22,550 nucleotides of DNA from Candidatus Cloacimonadota bacterium (GTDB lineage Bacteria > Cloacimonadota > Cloacimonadia > JGIOTU-2): contig JACNJG010000129.1 in the NCBI GenBank assembly GCA_014382685.1, positions 1 through 22,550 of the forward strand, given 5' to 3'. A program made the translations under genes and the position numbers. Shown here piece by piece: positions 15,886 through 22,550 of the stretch. The notes under the pieces were generated by a model. That model saw only the letters and a program-made list of their open reading frames with translations, made no database searches and was not told where the DNA came from. The stretch's first letter is position 1; every line of letters begins with the position of its first letter.

Positions 15886-16650
15886 TTATATTTTGCATGG
15901 AATATCAACAAATTTTGTATTAATGTTGAATGTCTCTGATACAAGCTTGCCAAGGTTTTGTACTCCGAGCTTCTCTGTATTATAATGTCCGGCATTTATG
16001 AAGTTCATGCCGATCTCTTCGACTTCACGAACAACATTTTCTTTTATATCTCCCGAAATAAAAGTATCAGCTCCTTTTTCAAAGGCGGAAGAATATTCTA
16101 CAGAACTACCTCCCGATATGATGCCGACTTTTTTCACAAATTCATGACCTGCTGCGATAATATAAGAATGTGTATCTAACTTATTATCAATAAGTTTAAT
16201 GAACTCCGCAAATGTAATTTGATCTTTCACATCTCCAACATATCCTATATCTCCGTAAAAGGGAGAATTCAAACACTCAATATCCTGAAGTTCCAATAAA
16301 CGTGCAAGACTTATATTATTGCCTATTTCCGGATGAGCATCAAGAGGAAGATGGTAACCGCAAAGATTGATGTTATGCTCCAGCAACAGCTTTATCCTGT
16401 CTCTGAAAATCCCGATTATACGCGGCGGATCGCCTAACTGATTCTTGAACAATCCGTGATGAACAATGATCATATCTGCTTTTTCATCAATTGCTTTTTT
16501 AATGAATTGTTTGGAAAGACTCACGCCGGTCACGATCTTTGAAATATCTTCTCTGCCTTCGATCTGAAGTCCATTGTAACAATAATCGTTGAAAGTATCT
16601 GCTTTTAAATATTCATTACAGAATTTAATAATATCGTTTCTATTTGTCAT
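15886..16650 (-). CDS. NIF3 / DUF34 family dinuclear metal protein
   Basis: This is a short-form NIF3/YbgI protein (254 aa, without the inserted PII-like domain). Metal ligands are readable: H64-H65 in IIVHHGLF, H100 and D104 in GYHLPLDAH, and H222 with E226 in NAGHYNTEK near the C-terminus. The biochemical role of the family is unsettled. The database name GTP cyclohydrolase 1 type 2 is poorly supported and should not be confused with the real FolE2 encoded 9 nt upstream. The steady linkage with folE2 here may still hint at a metal- or pterin-related role. AGAGG precedes the ATG. Confidence 0.9.
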   Translation of the reverse strand: MTNRNDIIKFCNEYLKADTFNDYCYNGLQIEGREDISKIVTGVSLSKQFIKKAIDEKADMIIVHHGLFKNQLGDPPRIIGIFRDRIKLLLEHNINLCGYHLPLDAHPEIGNNISLARLLELQDIECLNSPFYGDIGYVGDVKDQITFAEFIKLIDNKLDTHSYIIAAGHEFVKKVGIISGGSSVEYSSAFEKGADTFISGDIKENVVREVEEIGMNFINAGHYNTEKLGVQNLGKLVSETFNINTKFVDIPCKI

Positions 16651-16659
16651 ATTATACCT

Positions 16660-17430
16660 CTATGAACTTTTGATCATTGCATAAGCATTGTGGTTATGTA
16701 TGGACTCAATGCTTTCTGCTTCGATAGAGAATTTCGATATCCTTGAATCGTTTTTCAGAGCAATCGCTATATCTCGCGCAATGTCTTCTACGAATTTGGG
16801 ATTATCATAGCTTTTCTCTGTTACATATTTCTCGTCAGGTCTTTTGAGAAGTGAATACACCTGGCTGCTAGCAGCATTTTCGATGACCTCTATCAATTCC
16901 TCAAGCCAAACAAAATCTTTATATACAATCCCAACTGTTATATATGCCCGCTGATTATGAGCACCGAATTCGCTTATCTCTTTTGAGCAGGGACACAATG
17001 AGAGCACCGGCACTTTTGCAAACATTTCTAGGACGAACTCATCGCTCAAACTGGTCTTGAAACCACATTGATAAGAAGAGAGTGATTCCTCTTTTGTTAC
17101 CGGAGCTGCTTTTTTGATAAAGTACGGAAATTCCATTTCAAGATAAGCAACATCAGCATCGAGTTTTTGTTTCATCTCTGCAAGAAGTTTTTCAAGATTA
17201 TCAATTATTATATCTCTATGGTAATGATGAAGGATCTCGATAAATCTGCTCATATGTGTGCCACGAAAATTATGAGGAAGCTCGACGTACATATTGATGT
17301 CTGCCACAGAATTCTGCGTTCCGTTTATCCTATCTTGTAGAACGATTGGATATTGCAGTCCTTTGACACCGACTTTGTTGATCGGAATTTTCCTTGTGTC
17401 TTTTTGATTCTGAATATCATTAAGTTTCAT
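16660..17430 (-). CDS. folE2: GTP cyclohydrolase FolE2 (type IB)
   Basis: FolE2 converts GTP to 7,8-dihydroneopterin triphosphate, the entry to folate and, in many bacteria, queuosine. The 256-residue protein has the active-site block LCPCSKEIS (145-153) and GAHNQR (156-161), the hallmark of FolE2 as opposed to the zinc-dependent FolE. Its ATG overlaps the apbE stop by 4 nt, with AAGGA inside the apbE end as the ribosome-binding site. FolE2 is often the zinc-sparing enzyme, but no Zur-type site is visible and it has no separate promoter, so it seems to be the standard enzyme here. Confidence 0.94.
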   Translation of the reverse strand: MKLNDIQNQKDTRKIPINKVGVKGLQYPIVLQDRINGTQNSVADINMYVELPHNFRGTHMSRFIEILHHYHRDIIIDNLEKLLAEMKQKLDADVAYLEMEFPYFIKKAAPVTKEESLSSYQCGFKTSLSDEFVLEMFAKVPVLSLCPCSKEISEFGAHNQRAYITVGIVYKDFVWLEELIEVIENAASSQVYSLLKRPDEKYVTEKSYDNPKFVEDIARDIAIALKNDSRISKFSIEAESIESIHNHNAYAMIKSS

Positions 17431-18485
17431 TGCAAATCCTTACTAAACTTTGCAGTGGAATCTATGAGAGTGAAGTAATATTTGTCAAAATTTTTTGAAA
17501 TAACATAGCAAAGTTCCCTATTTTTCTCAAAAATAATAAGGGCATCTATTGCTTCTTTGAGATTTACAAGTTTGATCCCCTTTTCGGGTCCCATAACAAA
17601 AATCGCAGTACATAATGCATCTGCAATTGTTGTATTTGGCGCTATGACCGTAACACTCACAGATTTGTATGAAGGAAATCCGGTTTGTGGATCTATGATG
17701 TGATGAATGCGTTTTCCATCTTTCGTGAAGAATTGTTCATAATCTCCTGATGTAACTACTGCCATGTCTTGTACCTCGACCGAACCAAACAGGGCTGACG
17801 GATTTCTTGGATGCTGAATGCCGATTTTCCAGACATCGGTTTCGGGATTTCGCATAACAAAAAGATCTCCTCCTGCATTTATTACCGCTTGAGTAATGCC
17901 TTTCTGTTTCAAATAAGTAACAGCTTTGTCAACAATGAAACCCTTTGCAATTCCTCCGAGATCGATGAAAACTCTTTGATCTTTTTTATACAATTTATCA
18001 TCTTTGCAATCGATATTTTCAAAACCAACAAAAACAAGTGCAGAATCTATCTCAGCTTGAGTGGGAATGATCTCATCAACAAAATCGTACATCTGAATGA
18101 TCTTACCTATCGTAATATCAAAAGCACCTTTGGTTTCATTGCTGATCTGTTTTGAAATTCTTAGTATGTCCTGCATATCTTCAGAAATGCGAATCGAATT
18201 TTCACTATTATTTATTCTGTTAGTTTCACTTTCCGGATAAGTTAATGAGAACTGCTTTTCGTAATTTTGAATAAGTGAAAACACAGAATCAATAATTTCT
18301 CTATTTTGTTTATTTTTTTCCTGAATATCAATGGTAACAAAGGTGCCAAGTGCAAGGTGGGTTTCCTTGAGAGGTTTACTCTTTTCATGTGAGATTCTCA
18401 CATAGATAACTACAAGAAGTATAATCAGGAAACTTATTTGAATGATTCTTTTTTTCATATTCAAAGAGAAAAAGCACAAAGCCAT
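17427..18485 (-). CDS. apbE: FAD:protein FMN transferase ApbE
   Basis: ApbE attaches FMN to threonine residues of exported or membrane flavoproteins such as Rnf/Nqr subunits. Blocks seen are GTFVTIDI (47-54), DLGGIAKGF (175-183), NAGGDLF (203-209), SGDYEQFF (246-253), HHIIDPQTGFP (261-271) and ADALCTAIFVMG (288-299, metal site). A hydrophobic N-terminal span (about 15-30) acts as signal or anchor; there is no lipobox cysteine. The start is uncertain: the ATG at 18485 has an AGGA site 4 nt away, whereas the ATG at 18458 (MKKRIIQ) looks more like a signal-peptide beginning but has no ribosome-binding site. A perfect 12-bp inverted repeat spans this region. It is first of the apbE-folE2-nif3 cluster. 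Confidence 0.92.
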   Translation of the reverse strand: MALCFFSLNMKKRIIQISFLIILLVVIYVRISHEKSKPLKETHLALGTFVTIDIQEKNKQNREIIDSVFSLIQNYEKQFSLTYPESETNRINNSENSIRISEDMQDILRISKQISNETKGAFDITIGKIIQMYDFVDEIIPTQAEIDSALVFVGFENIDCKDDKLYKKDQRVFIDLGGIAKGFIVDKAVTYLKQKGITQAVINAGGDLFVMRNPETDVWKIGIQHPRNPSALFGSVEVQDMAVVTSGDYEQFFTKDGKRIHHIIDPQTGFPSYKSVSVTVIAPNTTIADALCTAIFVMGPEKGIKLVNLKEAIDALIIFEKNRELCYVISKNFDKYYFTLIDSTAKFSKDLQ

Positions 18486-18513
18486 GACATCCTATCATAA
18501 TCTTTGTGCTTTT
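18470..18513. promoter_or_regulatory. Perfect 12-bp inverted repeat over the apbE start
   Basis: aaaagcacaaag (18470-18481) and ctttgtgctttt (18502-18513) are exact reverse complements around a 20-nt loop. On the minus strand the loop holds the AGGA ribosome-binding site and the upstream ATG of apbE, and the stem runs into TTTTTCTCTTT. It could sequester the start, act as an attenuator, or simply be a dispersed palindrome. Confidence 0.5.
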
Positions 18514-18550
18514 ATATAATTTTGATCTTTATTTAATTAAACTTTCTTAT

Positions 18551-18650
18551 TTAAGAATGCCGAACACCGATTGAAGATTTTAGATTGCAGATTGCTGATT
18601 GCAGATTTTACCATCTTCCTAAATCTCAAATCGTTAATCATTATTCGATA
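18551..18650. repeat. Left flanking repeat of the four-helix-bundle locus
   Basis: It begins ttaagaatgccgaacaccga and ends with aaatcgttaatc followed by attattcgatatt; between these are three gattgcag/gattgctg-like repeats (18583-18606). Beginning and end phrases recur in the same order at 19115-19200, so the two flanks are direct repeats. Each can fold on itself through gaacaccgatt and aaatcgttaatc, though this copy is the more decayed. Confidence 0.55.
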
Positions 18651-19028
18651 TTATAATCTATTTTTTTCATTATTTAGATTTTTTTGCGCAGTATCGATGC
18701 TTTTAACAAAAATCGAGATCAATTCATTATTCTCTTTTTTTGCACTTTCTATTTTCGCTTCCGTTTTATACAACTTTGCTTTATGAATTATTTTCAAGCA
18801 AACAAATGTTTCCCGCAATTCTTTTAAAACAACTTTCATTTTATGGATAAAATCTTTTCTTGATTCTCCACTTTGTGCTTCACCATAATTTAGTGCTGGA
18901 GATGTGCCTGAGCGAACTAATTGACCAGCTAAATGATTTCCTGCTTTTGTAATTGGCATTTCTTTTACAATTTCAATTATCAACACTGAAAATTCAATCA
19001 ATCGCTCTTCTAAATCAAATTTATCCAT
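18651..19028 (-). CDS. Four-helix-bundle protein (23S rRNA IVS / S23 type)
   Basis: This full-length (125 aa) member of the four-helix-bundle family has FDLEERLIEFSVLI, then ITKAGNHLAGQLVRSGTSP, NYGEAQSGESRKDF, and a helix with KMKVVLKELRETFVCLKII. The family includes proteins encoded in intervening sequences of 23S rRNA and is related to the Avd proteins of diversity-generating retroelements. No reverse transcriptase or rRNA is nearby. The ribosome-binding site is weak. Stem-loop repeats flank the gene on both sides, and the left one touches its stop codon, so it looks like part of a small repeat-bounded unit. Its cellular role is unknown. Confidence 0.88.
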   Translation of the reverse strand: MDKFDLEERLIEFSVLIIEIVKEMPITKAGNHLAGQLVRSGTSPALNYGEAQSGESRKDFIHKMKVVLKELRETFVCLKIIHKAKLYKTEAKIESAKKENNELISIFVKSIDTAQKNLNNEKNRL

Positions 19029-19057
19029 CTCAAGTTACACTTCTCAAATTTTTTTTA

Positions 19058-19083
19058 GTTAATCTTTGTTCGATATTCAATTT
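19058..19083. repeat. Extra partial repeat arm upstream of the four-helix-bundle gene
   Basis: The phrase gttaatctttgttcgatatt and the following caattt match the end phrases of the left (18634 onward) and right (19175 onward) flanking repeats, giving a third copy of the same arm in the same orientation, just upstream of the gene. Confidence 0.45.
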
Positions 19084-19114
19084 GATTCCTTATTTTATTC
19101 ATTTTCTTTTTGAT

Positions 19115-19200
19115 TTAAGAACAAGGAACACCGATTTGAGATATTTGATTTATCTACTTCTAAAATCATAAATCGTTAATCCTTGTTCTATAATCAATTT
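19115..19200. repeat. Right flanking stem-loop repeat of the four-helix-bundle locus
   Basis: agaacaagga (19118-19127) pairs perfectly with tccttgttct (19180-19189). Inside, cgattt (19132-19137) pairs with aaatcg (19170-19175) and gattt (19147-19151) with aaatc (19163-19167), leaving a short loop. It is a direct repeat of 18551-18650. It follows the last gene of the membrane cluster but has no T-run, so I do not call it a terminator. Confidence 0.6.
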
Positions 19201-19228
19201 AAGCTTCTTTACAATTACGAAACTTAAG

Positions 19229-19828
19229 CTATTTAATTAATCCTAACCAATCACCAAGAAGGAATTGTATTCGTCCAATTAATAATGAGATTCGCGCCAT
19301 CACAGTGTAACCAAAAGATGCACCGAATCCAACCATCATGAACCAAACACCGATGGAAGTGAACTTTCCGTAAACTCCCTTATGAGCTTTGGAAAAGAAG
19401 AAATATAAAAGGATGCTTATCGTTCCAACAAAAATCAAAATAATGTTGATACTGTTGAGAGGAAGCATCATTGTTCTCATTTGCACCAGTACGTTTGCGT
19501 GCATGTTCATCGGAACACCCATACCTACCATACCCATGCTAAAAGCAATGGGATAACGGCTGACCCAGCTGTATTTTGAAGAAAATCTGAACCAGTATAA
19601 GAAACCGATAATGAAGGGTATGATAAGAATGTATTCCTTTTTTAAGAACAAAGGTTCGTATGCGTACGGAATAAAGGCATTATAATATGTGTAAGGAATA
19701 TAATAACCCATCGAAACGCCTACGAAGAGGTGCTCTGCAAATTTGTAGAAGGGATTATCCTTGTACAGAAAAGAGAACATACAGAGTGTCAAAAATGCAG
19801 CAATCCAGATTCCAATTGTTTCAGTCAT
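19229..19828 (-). CDS. Membrane protein of unknown function (cluster gene 4)
   Basis: The family name is not known to me. The 199 residues give about six hydrophobic segments (near 4-21, 32-48, 65-81, 92-112, 126-146 and 158-178). Features that look conserved are FYKFAEHLFVGVSMGYYIPY (27-46), the Met-rich FSMGMVGMGVPMNMHANV (96-113), and a C-terminal amphipathic ARISLLIGRIQFLLGDWLG (178-196). An AAGGAG site precedes the ATG. It is the last of four adjacent genes on the same strand, 14 nt after its neighbour. The function is unknown; it should be a partner in a membrane complex with the three genes upstream. Confidence 0.75.
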   Translation of the reverse strand: MTETIGIWIAAFLTLCMFSFLYKDNPFYKFAEHLFVGVSMGYYIPYTYYNAFIPYAYEPLFLKKEYILIIPFIIGFLYWFRFSSKYSWVSRYPIAFSMGMVGMGVPMNMHANVLVQMRTMMLPLNSINIILIFVGTISILLYFFFSKAHKGVYGKFTSIGVWFMMVGFGASFGYTVMARISLLIGRIQFLLGDWLGLIK

Positions 19829-19842
19829 GTTTACTCCTTATT

Positions 19843-20790
19843 TCACATATTTTTTTTCTGTTCGCGTTTATCAAGAAAATAGCCAATATTACCAAGAATA
19901 ATAAAGATAATGATAAGAACGTGGACAATTGCCTGTGCATCCATACCGATACGGGCTTTGCTATATTTATAGAGTTGCGCTAATTCGGGCAACTCTTTAT
20001 ATTGTGCTTCGACCCATGACATATTACGTGCTTTTTTCTTGCTGAACTCTTCACCGTTCATAGCAAAGATATCAACGAGCTGCTCGTATTCTGCTGCACC
20101 TTTCAATCCGCCAAGACTACCAATAAACTGACCGGTTTGTAGAAAAGGATATACATCAGCAGCCATGACTGCAGTTAAGCCAACTGCGACATCAACACCG
20201 AATTTTGCACGTGCGTATGTTACCCAGAATTGACCCATTGAGGATCCTGATATTTCTACAACAACCTGTATATTGTCATAATTTTTCATATTCTGCATGA
20301 TTGGAAGATTCTCTAGTTTAAGTCCCTCACTGTTTGTTTCAACTGCCTCTGCAATATCATCACCCATGCCAAGCATGATGGGAAGCTTCAAGCTCCAGGG
20401 TTTAAAACCGAAGTTACAATAATCAACATTTGCTTCAATATTCGGGTAATCTTCTTTCACTTCAGAAAGAGCCATCTGAATAATAGCTGCTCCTTGTGGA
20501 AGGAAGGAAATGGTGAAAACTTTGATGTTTCTTTCAAAACAGTGTCTGAGAATTGCCAAATCCATAGGATATAATTCTGGTAGAACACCGGGATCGTGTG
20601 TGAAGTCCATAAGAATAGACATATCGTCTCTACCCGCAGCAGCGTCAATATGACGGTAAAGATCTTCAACCGGTGTGGTGGTATAGGTCTTGAATCCAAG
20701 ACGAAAAACAAGAGGTAAAACAACTGCGAGTAAAAGGATCACATAGATTATTCTTCTATCAACTTTTTGAATTCTATCTGCAAATTTCAT
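19843..20790 (-). CDS. Bitopic-to-polytopic membrane protein with central alpha/beta domain (cluster gene 3)
   Basis: Transmembrane helices at about 14-32 and 287-306 bracket a soluble domain of some 250 residues. That domain begins with a strand, SILMDFTHDPG (58-68), then LYPMDLAILRHCFERNIKVF (73-92) and later MGQFW (185-189), PFLQTG (215-220) and GLKGAAEYEQL (228-238). This order resembles the soluble part of the DUF6754-like protein two genes upstream, which suggests distant homology. The first strand and following loop hint at a Rossmann-like start, but I see no nucleotide-binding motif. An AAGGAGG site precedes the ATG, and the gene lies 9 nt after its upstream neighbour. The function is unknown. 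Confidence 0.75.
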   Translation of the reverse strand: MKFADRIQKVDRRIIYVILLLAVVLPLVFRLGFKTYTTTPVEDLYRHIDAAAGRDDMSILMDFTHDPGVLPELYPMDLAILRHCFERNIKVFTISFLPQGAAIIQMALSEVKEDYPNIEANVDYCNFGFKPWSLKLPIMLGMGDDIAEAVETNSEGLKLENLPIMQNMKNYDNIQVVVEISGSSMGQFWVTYARAKFGVDVAVGLTAVMAADVYPFLQTGQFIGSLGGLKGAAEYEQLVDIFAMNGEEFSKKKARNMSWVEAQYKELPELAQLYKYSKARIGMDAQAIVHVLIIIFIILGNIGYFLDKREQKKNM

Positions 20791-20799
20791 AATACCTCC

Positions 20800-21423
20800 T
20801 TAATCCTTTCCGCCAAGATATGAACGCTCGATCCCAAGCATTATCTTTAGGGAAGTTGCAGTCATACCAAGTCCTACACCAAGTGCAATACCACGCTTGG
20901 CTGCCAGGTTAGGTACATTGAGGATCCATTCTGTAATATCCGGGATCCAGTGAGTAATTGCTTGACCAATGGAAACTCGTCCCAACATCACGATTATTGC
21001 TGCAACAAGAAGCACGGTCGCTTCGATAGAACGAGCTCGAAATGCTTTATAGGCAGCAGACGCTATATAGAATGCCAGGAGAGAGAACATAGTAGCACCA
21101 AGTGGAACATTGAAATTTTTGAATATCCACATATATGGAGTACCCTCCTGGATACCCCAGATAAAGCCAACTGCTGTAGTAACCACCAGTGCAGTAAGTG
21201 TAACAATACTGTATCCCCAGGTTGGGGCTTTACGTTTGATCTTATTATAGTGAACGTATACAAGACTGAACACACCAAGTACGATCGCAAAAGGACCAAT
21301 GACCTTCATCCATTTCATGAACCAGTCAAGATAGTCCGAAGAGAGCTTATTTGGAATAAATACATGAGCTACGAAGAGTAAACCAAGAATTAAAACTATC
21401 ATTAAGGGTATTTGTCTTTTCAT
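20800..21423 (-). CDS. Polytopic membrane protein of unknown function (cluster gene 2)
   Basis: The 207 residues hold about six hydrophobic spans (near 5-24, 40-59, 70-91, 106-126, 134-152 and 176-195), with basic loops KIKRKAPTWG (61-70) and KAFRARS (126-132) that should face the cytoplasm. A Gly-rich last span (RGIALGVGLGMTATSLKIMLG, in part) precedes a hydrophilic end ERSYLGGKD. No transporter signature is recognised. An AAAGGAG site precedes the ATG; it starts 14 nt after the DUF6754-like gene. Its place in the middle of the cluster suggests a membrane-embedded subunit. Confidence 0.75.
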   Translation of the reverse strand: MKRQIPLMIVLILGLLFVAHVFIPNKLSSDYLDWFMKWMKVIGPFAIVLGVFSLVYVHYNKIKRKAPTWGYSIVTLTALVVTTAVGFIWGIQEGTPYMWIFKNFNVPLGATMFSLLAFYIASAAYKAFRARSIEATVLLVAAIIVMLGRVSIGQAITHWIPDITEWILNVPNLAAKRGIALGVGLGMTATSLKIMLGIERSYLGGKD

Positions 21424-21437
21424 TATGAAACTCCTTT

Positions 21438-22550
21438 CTATTTAGCCGGGAACCAGTTCATAAAGAACGTAAGGTGAACAGTTGAGAGGATAGTTCCTAA
21501 AACCACTGTAACAACAATAAGAAGTTTCATATAGTCTTGAGCTTTTAAGGTACCGAGAATAAGAGGTTGCTTAGAGAGATAAGCACTTGCTGCATAGAGT
21601 TCTTCACCAATAAGTGTATAGTCACATGTTGTGATGAAGAAGGGTAACTGATTAACTGCGTCCGTACCTGCGATCTGAATTGCTCCTGTCGCACTGCCTG
21701 TTTCTGTCATAAGAAGTGATTCAGCCCAGAACATTCCCATATAGAAGTTCGTTGCAGTTTTTTCACGTATCATTATACCATTCACACCGGCAACAAAAGC
21801 GAACTGTGCCTGGGTAATAAAAAATACGCTGTTTTTATCGTAAGTATCAGGACGACCGGCTTCATAATGTGCTTCTTTGACTATTTCCTGAGCAATAGGA
21901 AGCACGATGAAGTCGCGGCATGGAACAAGTATCCTTGTGTCATATTCGGCTGCTTTCTTAGCAACTTTACTGAGAATTGCCAATCCGGCAAGAGTAGCCA
22001 CATCACTTATACCGCTCAACCCGGGAACAAAGAGGATCGGACGTCCCATTTCTGTCGCACGTCCGATAGCATTATCAATTTCCTGAATACCTGCGATTGG
22101 GCGAATATATAATCTCTTACCTTTTCGTGCTGCCTGGATCATGAAGTACACAAGCGCTGCAAATAAAAGCACTGCAATAAGAGTAATAATCTCATCATTA
22201 TTAAACCAATTCTGCTTCGGGAAGATATATTGTTCGCCGTTTGGAGCAGTATAGATTGGAGTATCAATGAAATGTCCTTGTCCGTCAGTTTTTCTGATAT
22301 AATATTTAAATGAACGTATATTAGTACAGTGCGTTTTATAAAGTAATTTCATTCGCTCTTTATCAGATTTAAGCTGATTTGCTTTTTTGACGATTTCAGG
22401 TTTATCCTCAATATAATCTGAATATAATGCTATACGATTTTCAATTTCTTCAATCTCTTCTTTATCAGTTACAGTTTCCAATTCTTTCTGAAGTTCCGCG
22501 ATTTCTACTCTAATCTCTTCATCCTGCTGTTTTAGCTGATCAAGATAAAT
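21438..22550 (-). CDS. DUF6754-like membrane protein, 5' end outside the window
   Basis: The frame is open to the window edge, so the true start lies outside; the visible part is 370 codons. It begins in a charged coiled coil (about the first 70 residues), then a short beta-like region with TPIYTAPNGEQYIFPKQNW, a transmembrane helix (visible residues about 121-138), a soluble alpha/beta domain containing EMGRPILFVPG (167-177), MGMFW and LPFFITTCDYTLIGEELYAA, and a second transmembrane helix (about 342-361) near the C-terminus. The domain matches my memory of DUF6754, a family of unknown function. The basic RKGKR after the first helix suggests that the soluble domain is cytoplasmic and the coiled coil extracytoplasmic. 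A TTG at 22481 is not the start, since the coiled coil reads through it. Confidence 0.75.
   Translation of the reverse strand: MYLDQLKQQDEEIRVEIAELQKELETVTDKEEIEEIENRIALYSDYIEDKPEIVKKANQLKSDKERMKLLYKTHCTNIRSFKYYIRKTDGQGHFIDTPIYTAPNGEQYIFPKQNWFNNDEIITLIAVLLFAALVYFMIQAARKGKRLYIRPIAGIQEIDNAIGRATEMGRPILFVPGLSGISDVATLAGLAILSKVAKKAAEYDTRILVPCRDFIVLPIAQEIVKEAHYEAGRPDTYDKNSVFFITQAQFAFVAGVNGIMIREKTATNFYMGMFWAESLLMTETGSATGAIQIAGTDAVNQLPFFITTCDYTLIGEELYAASAYLSKQPLILGTLKAQDYMKLLIVVTVVLGTILSTVHLTFFMNWFPAK

Noticed and set aside
15886..16650. NIF3-family protein as a second GTP cyclohydrolase
   Set aside because: It has the dinuclear metal ligands of NIF3/DUF34 and none of the FolE or FolE2 active-site motifs; the database name is not evidence of activity.
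18583..18606. CRISPR-like array from the repeated gattgcag units
   Set aside because: The units are 8-10 nt and nearly adjacent, without spacers of constant length; they are simple sequence within a flanking repeat.
18551..19200. Diversity-generating retroelement, on account of the Avd-like four-helix-bundle protein
   Set aside because: No reverse transcriptase, template repeat or variable repeat is present in the window; the repeats are hairpin flanks, not template/variable pairs.
20950..21381. Plus-strand open frame of 143 codons within cluster gene 2
   Set aside because: Antisense of a clear multi-span membrane protein; the translation is Cys/His/Asn-rich with no signal or motif.
22479..22481. 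TTG as the start codon of the DUF6754-like gene
   Set aside because: The same frame continues upstream to the window edge as a coherent coiled coil, so the gene is simply cut by the window.

Overview
The window reads as chromosomal DNA of an anaerobic, Gram-negative, low-to-moderate GC bacterium. The gene content would suit Candidatus Cloacimonadota or a nearby FCB-type lineage. The clues are a MutL/GlmL-type ATPase, a DUF6754-like membrane protein, a three-subunit FGAM synthase (PurS/PurQ/small PurL), FolE2, Lgt beside an outer-membrane-type lipoprotein, and two 23S-IVS-type four-helix-bundle genes. This assignment is inference from gene families; there is no rRNA in the window to confirm it.

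Layout. (1) 75-1898: an AT-rich AbiEi/AbiEii (type IV toxin-antitoxin) pair on the minus strand, bracketed by two nearly identical 37-38 bp terminator hairpins in direct orientation. (2) 1915-12560: a long, tightly packed minus-strand operon transcribed purL-lgt-[four-helix-bundle element]-lipoprotein-purB-purS-purQ-comF-120 aa protein-mutL-carrier-like protein. Most junctions are 4-nt overlaps or gaps under 15 nt. It ends in the strong hairpin at 1861-1898. It mixes purine synthesis, lipoprotein maturation and an orphan MutL module that has no visible mutase subunits. (3) 12729-14489: a plus-strand pair, a CorA-type metal transporter and a secreted HAD phosphatase, diverging from purL. (4) 14540-18485, minus strand: apbE-folE2-nif3 as a tight cluster, then a coiled-coil/GAF/PAS-PAS protein with its own promoter. 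(5) 18551-19201: an intact four-helix-bundle gene flanked by stem-loop repeats. (6) 19229-22550, minus strand: four consecutive membrane-protein genes of unknown function, the most upstream (DUF6754-like) cut by the window edge.

How the parts relate. PurL, PurS and PurQ together make FGAM synthase and PurB acts twice later in IMP/AMP synthesis. ComF has a PRPP-binding PRTase fold, so it sits naturally next to purine genes. Lgt modifies prolipoproteins, and the next gene of the operon encodes one. FolE2 starts pterin/folate synthesis; ApbE flavinylates exported proteins.

The best candidates for something undescribed are the four-gene membrane cluster at the right end, two of whose proteins seem to share a remotely related soluble domain, and the orphan MutL/carrier-like/120-residue module. 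The two repeat-flanked four-helix-bundle loci look like small mobile or formerly mobile units; one interrupts the otherwise compact purine operon and has a perfect 27-bp inverted repeat at its ends.
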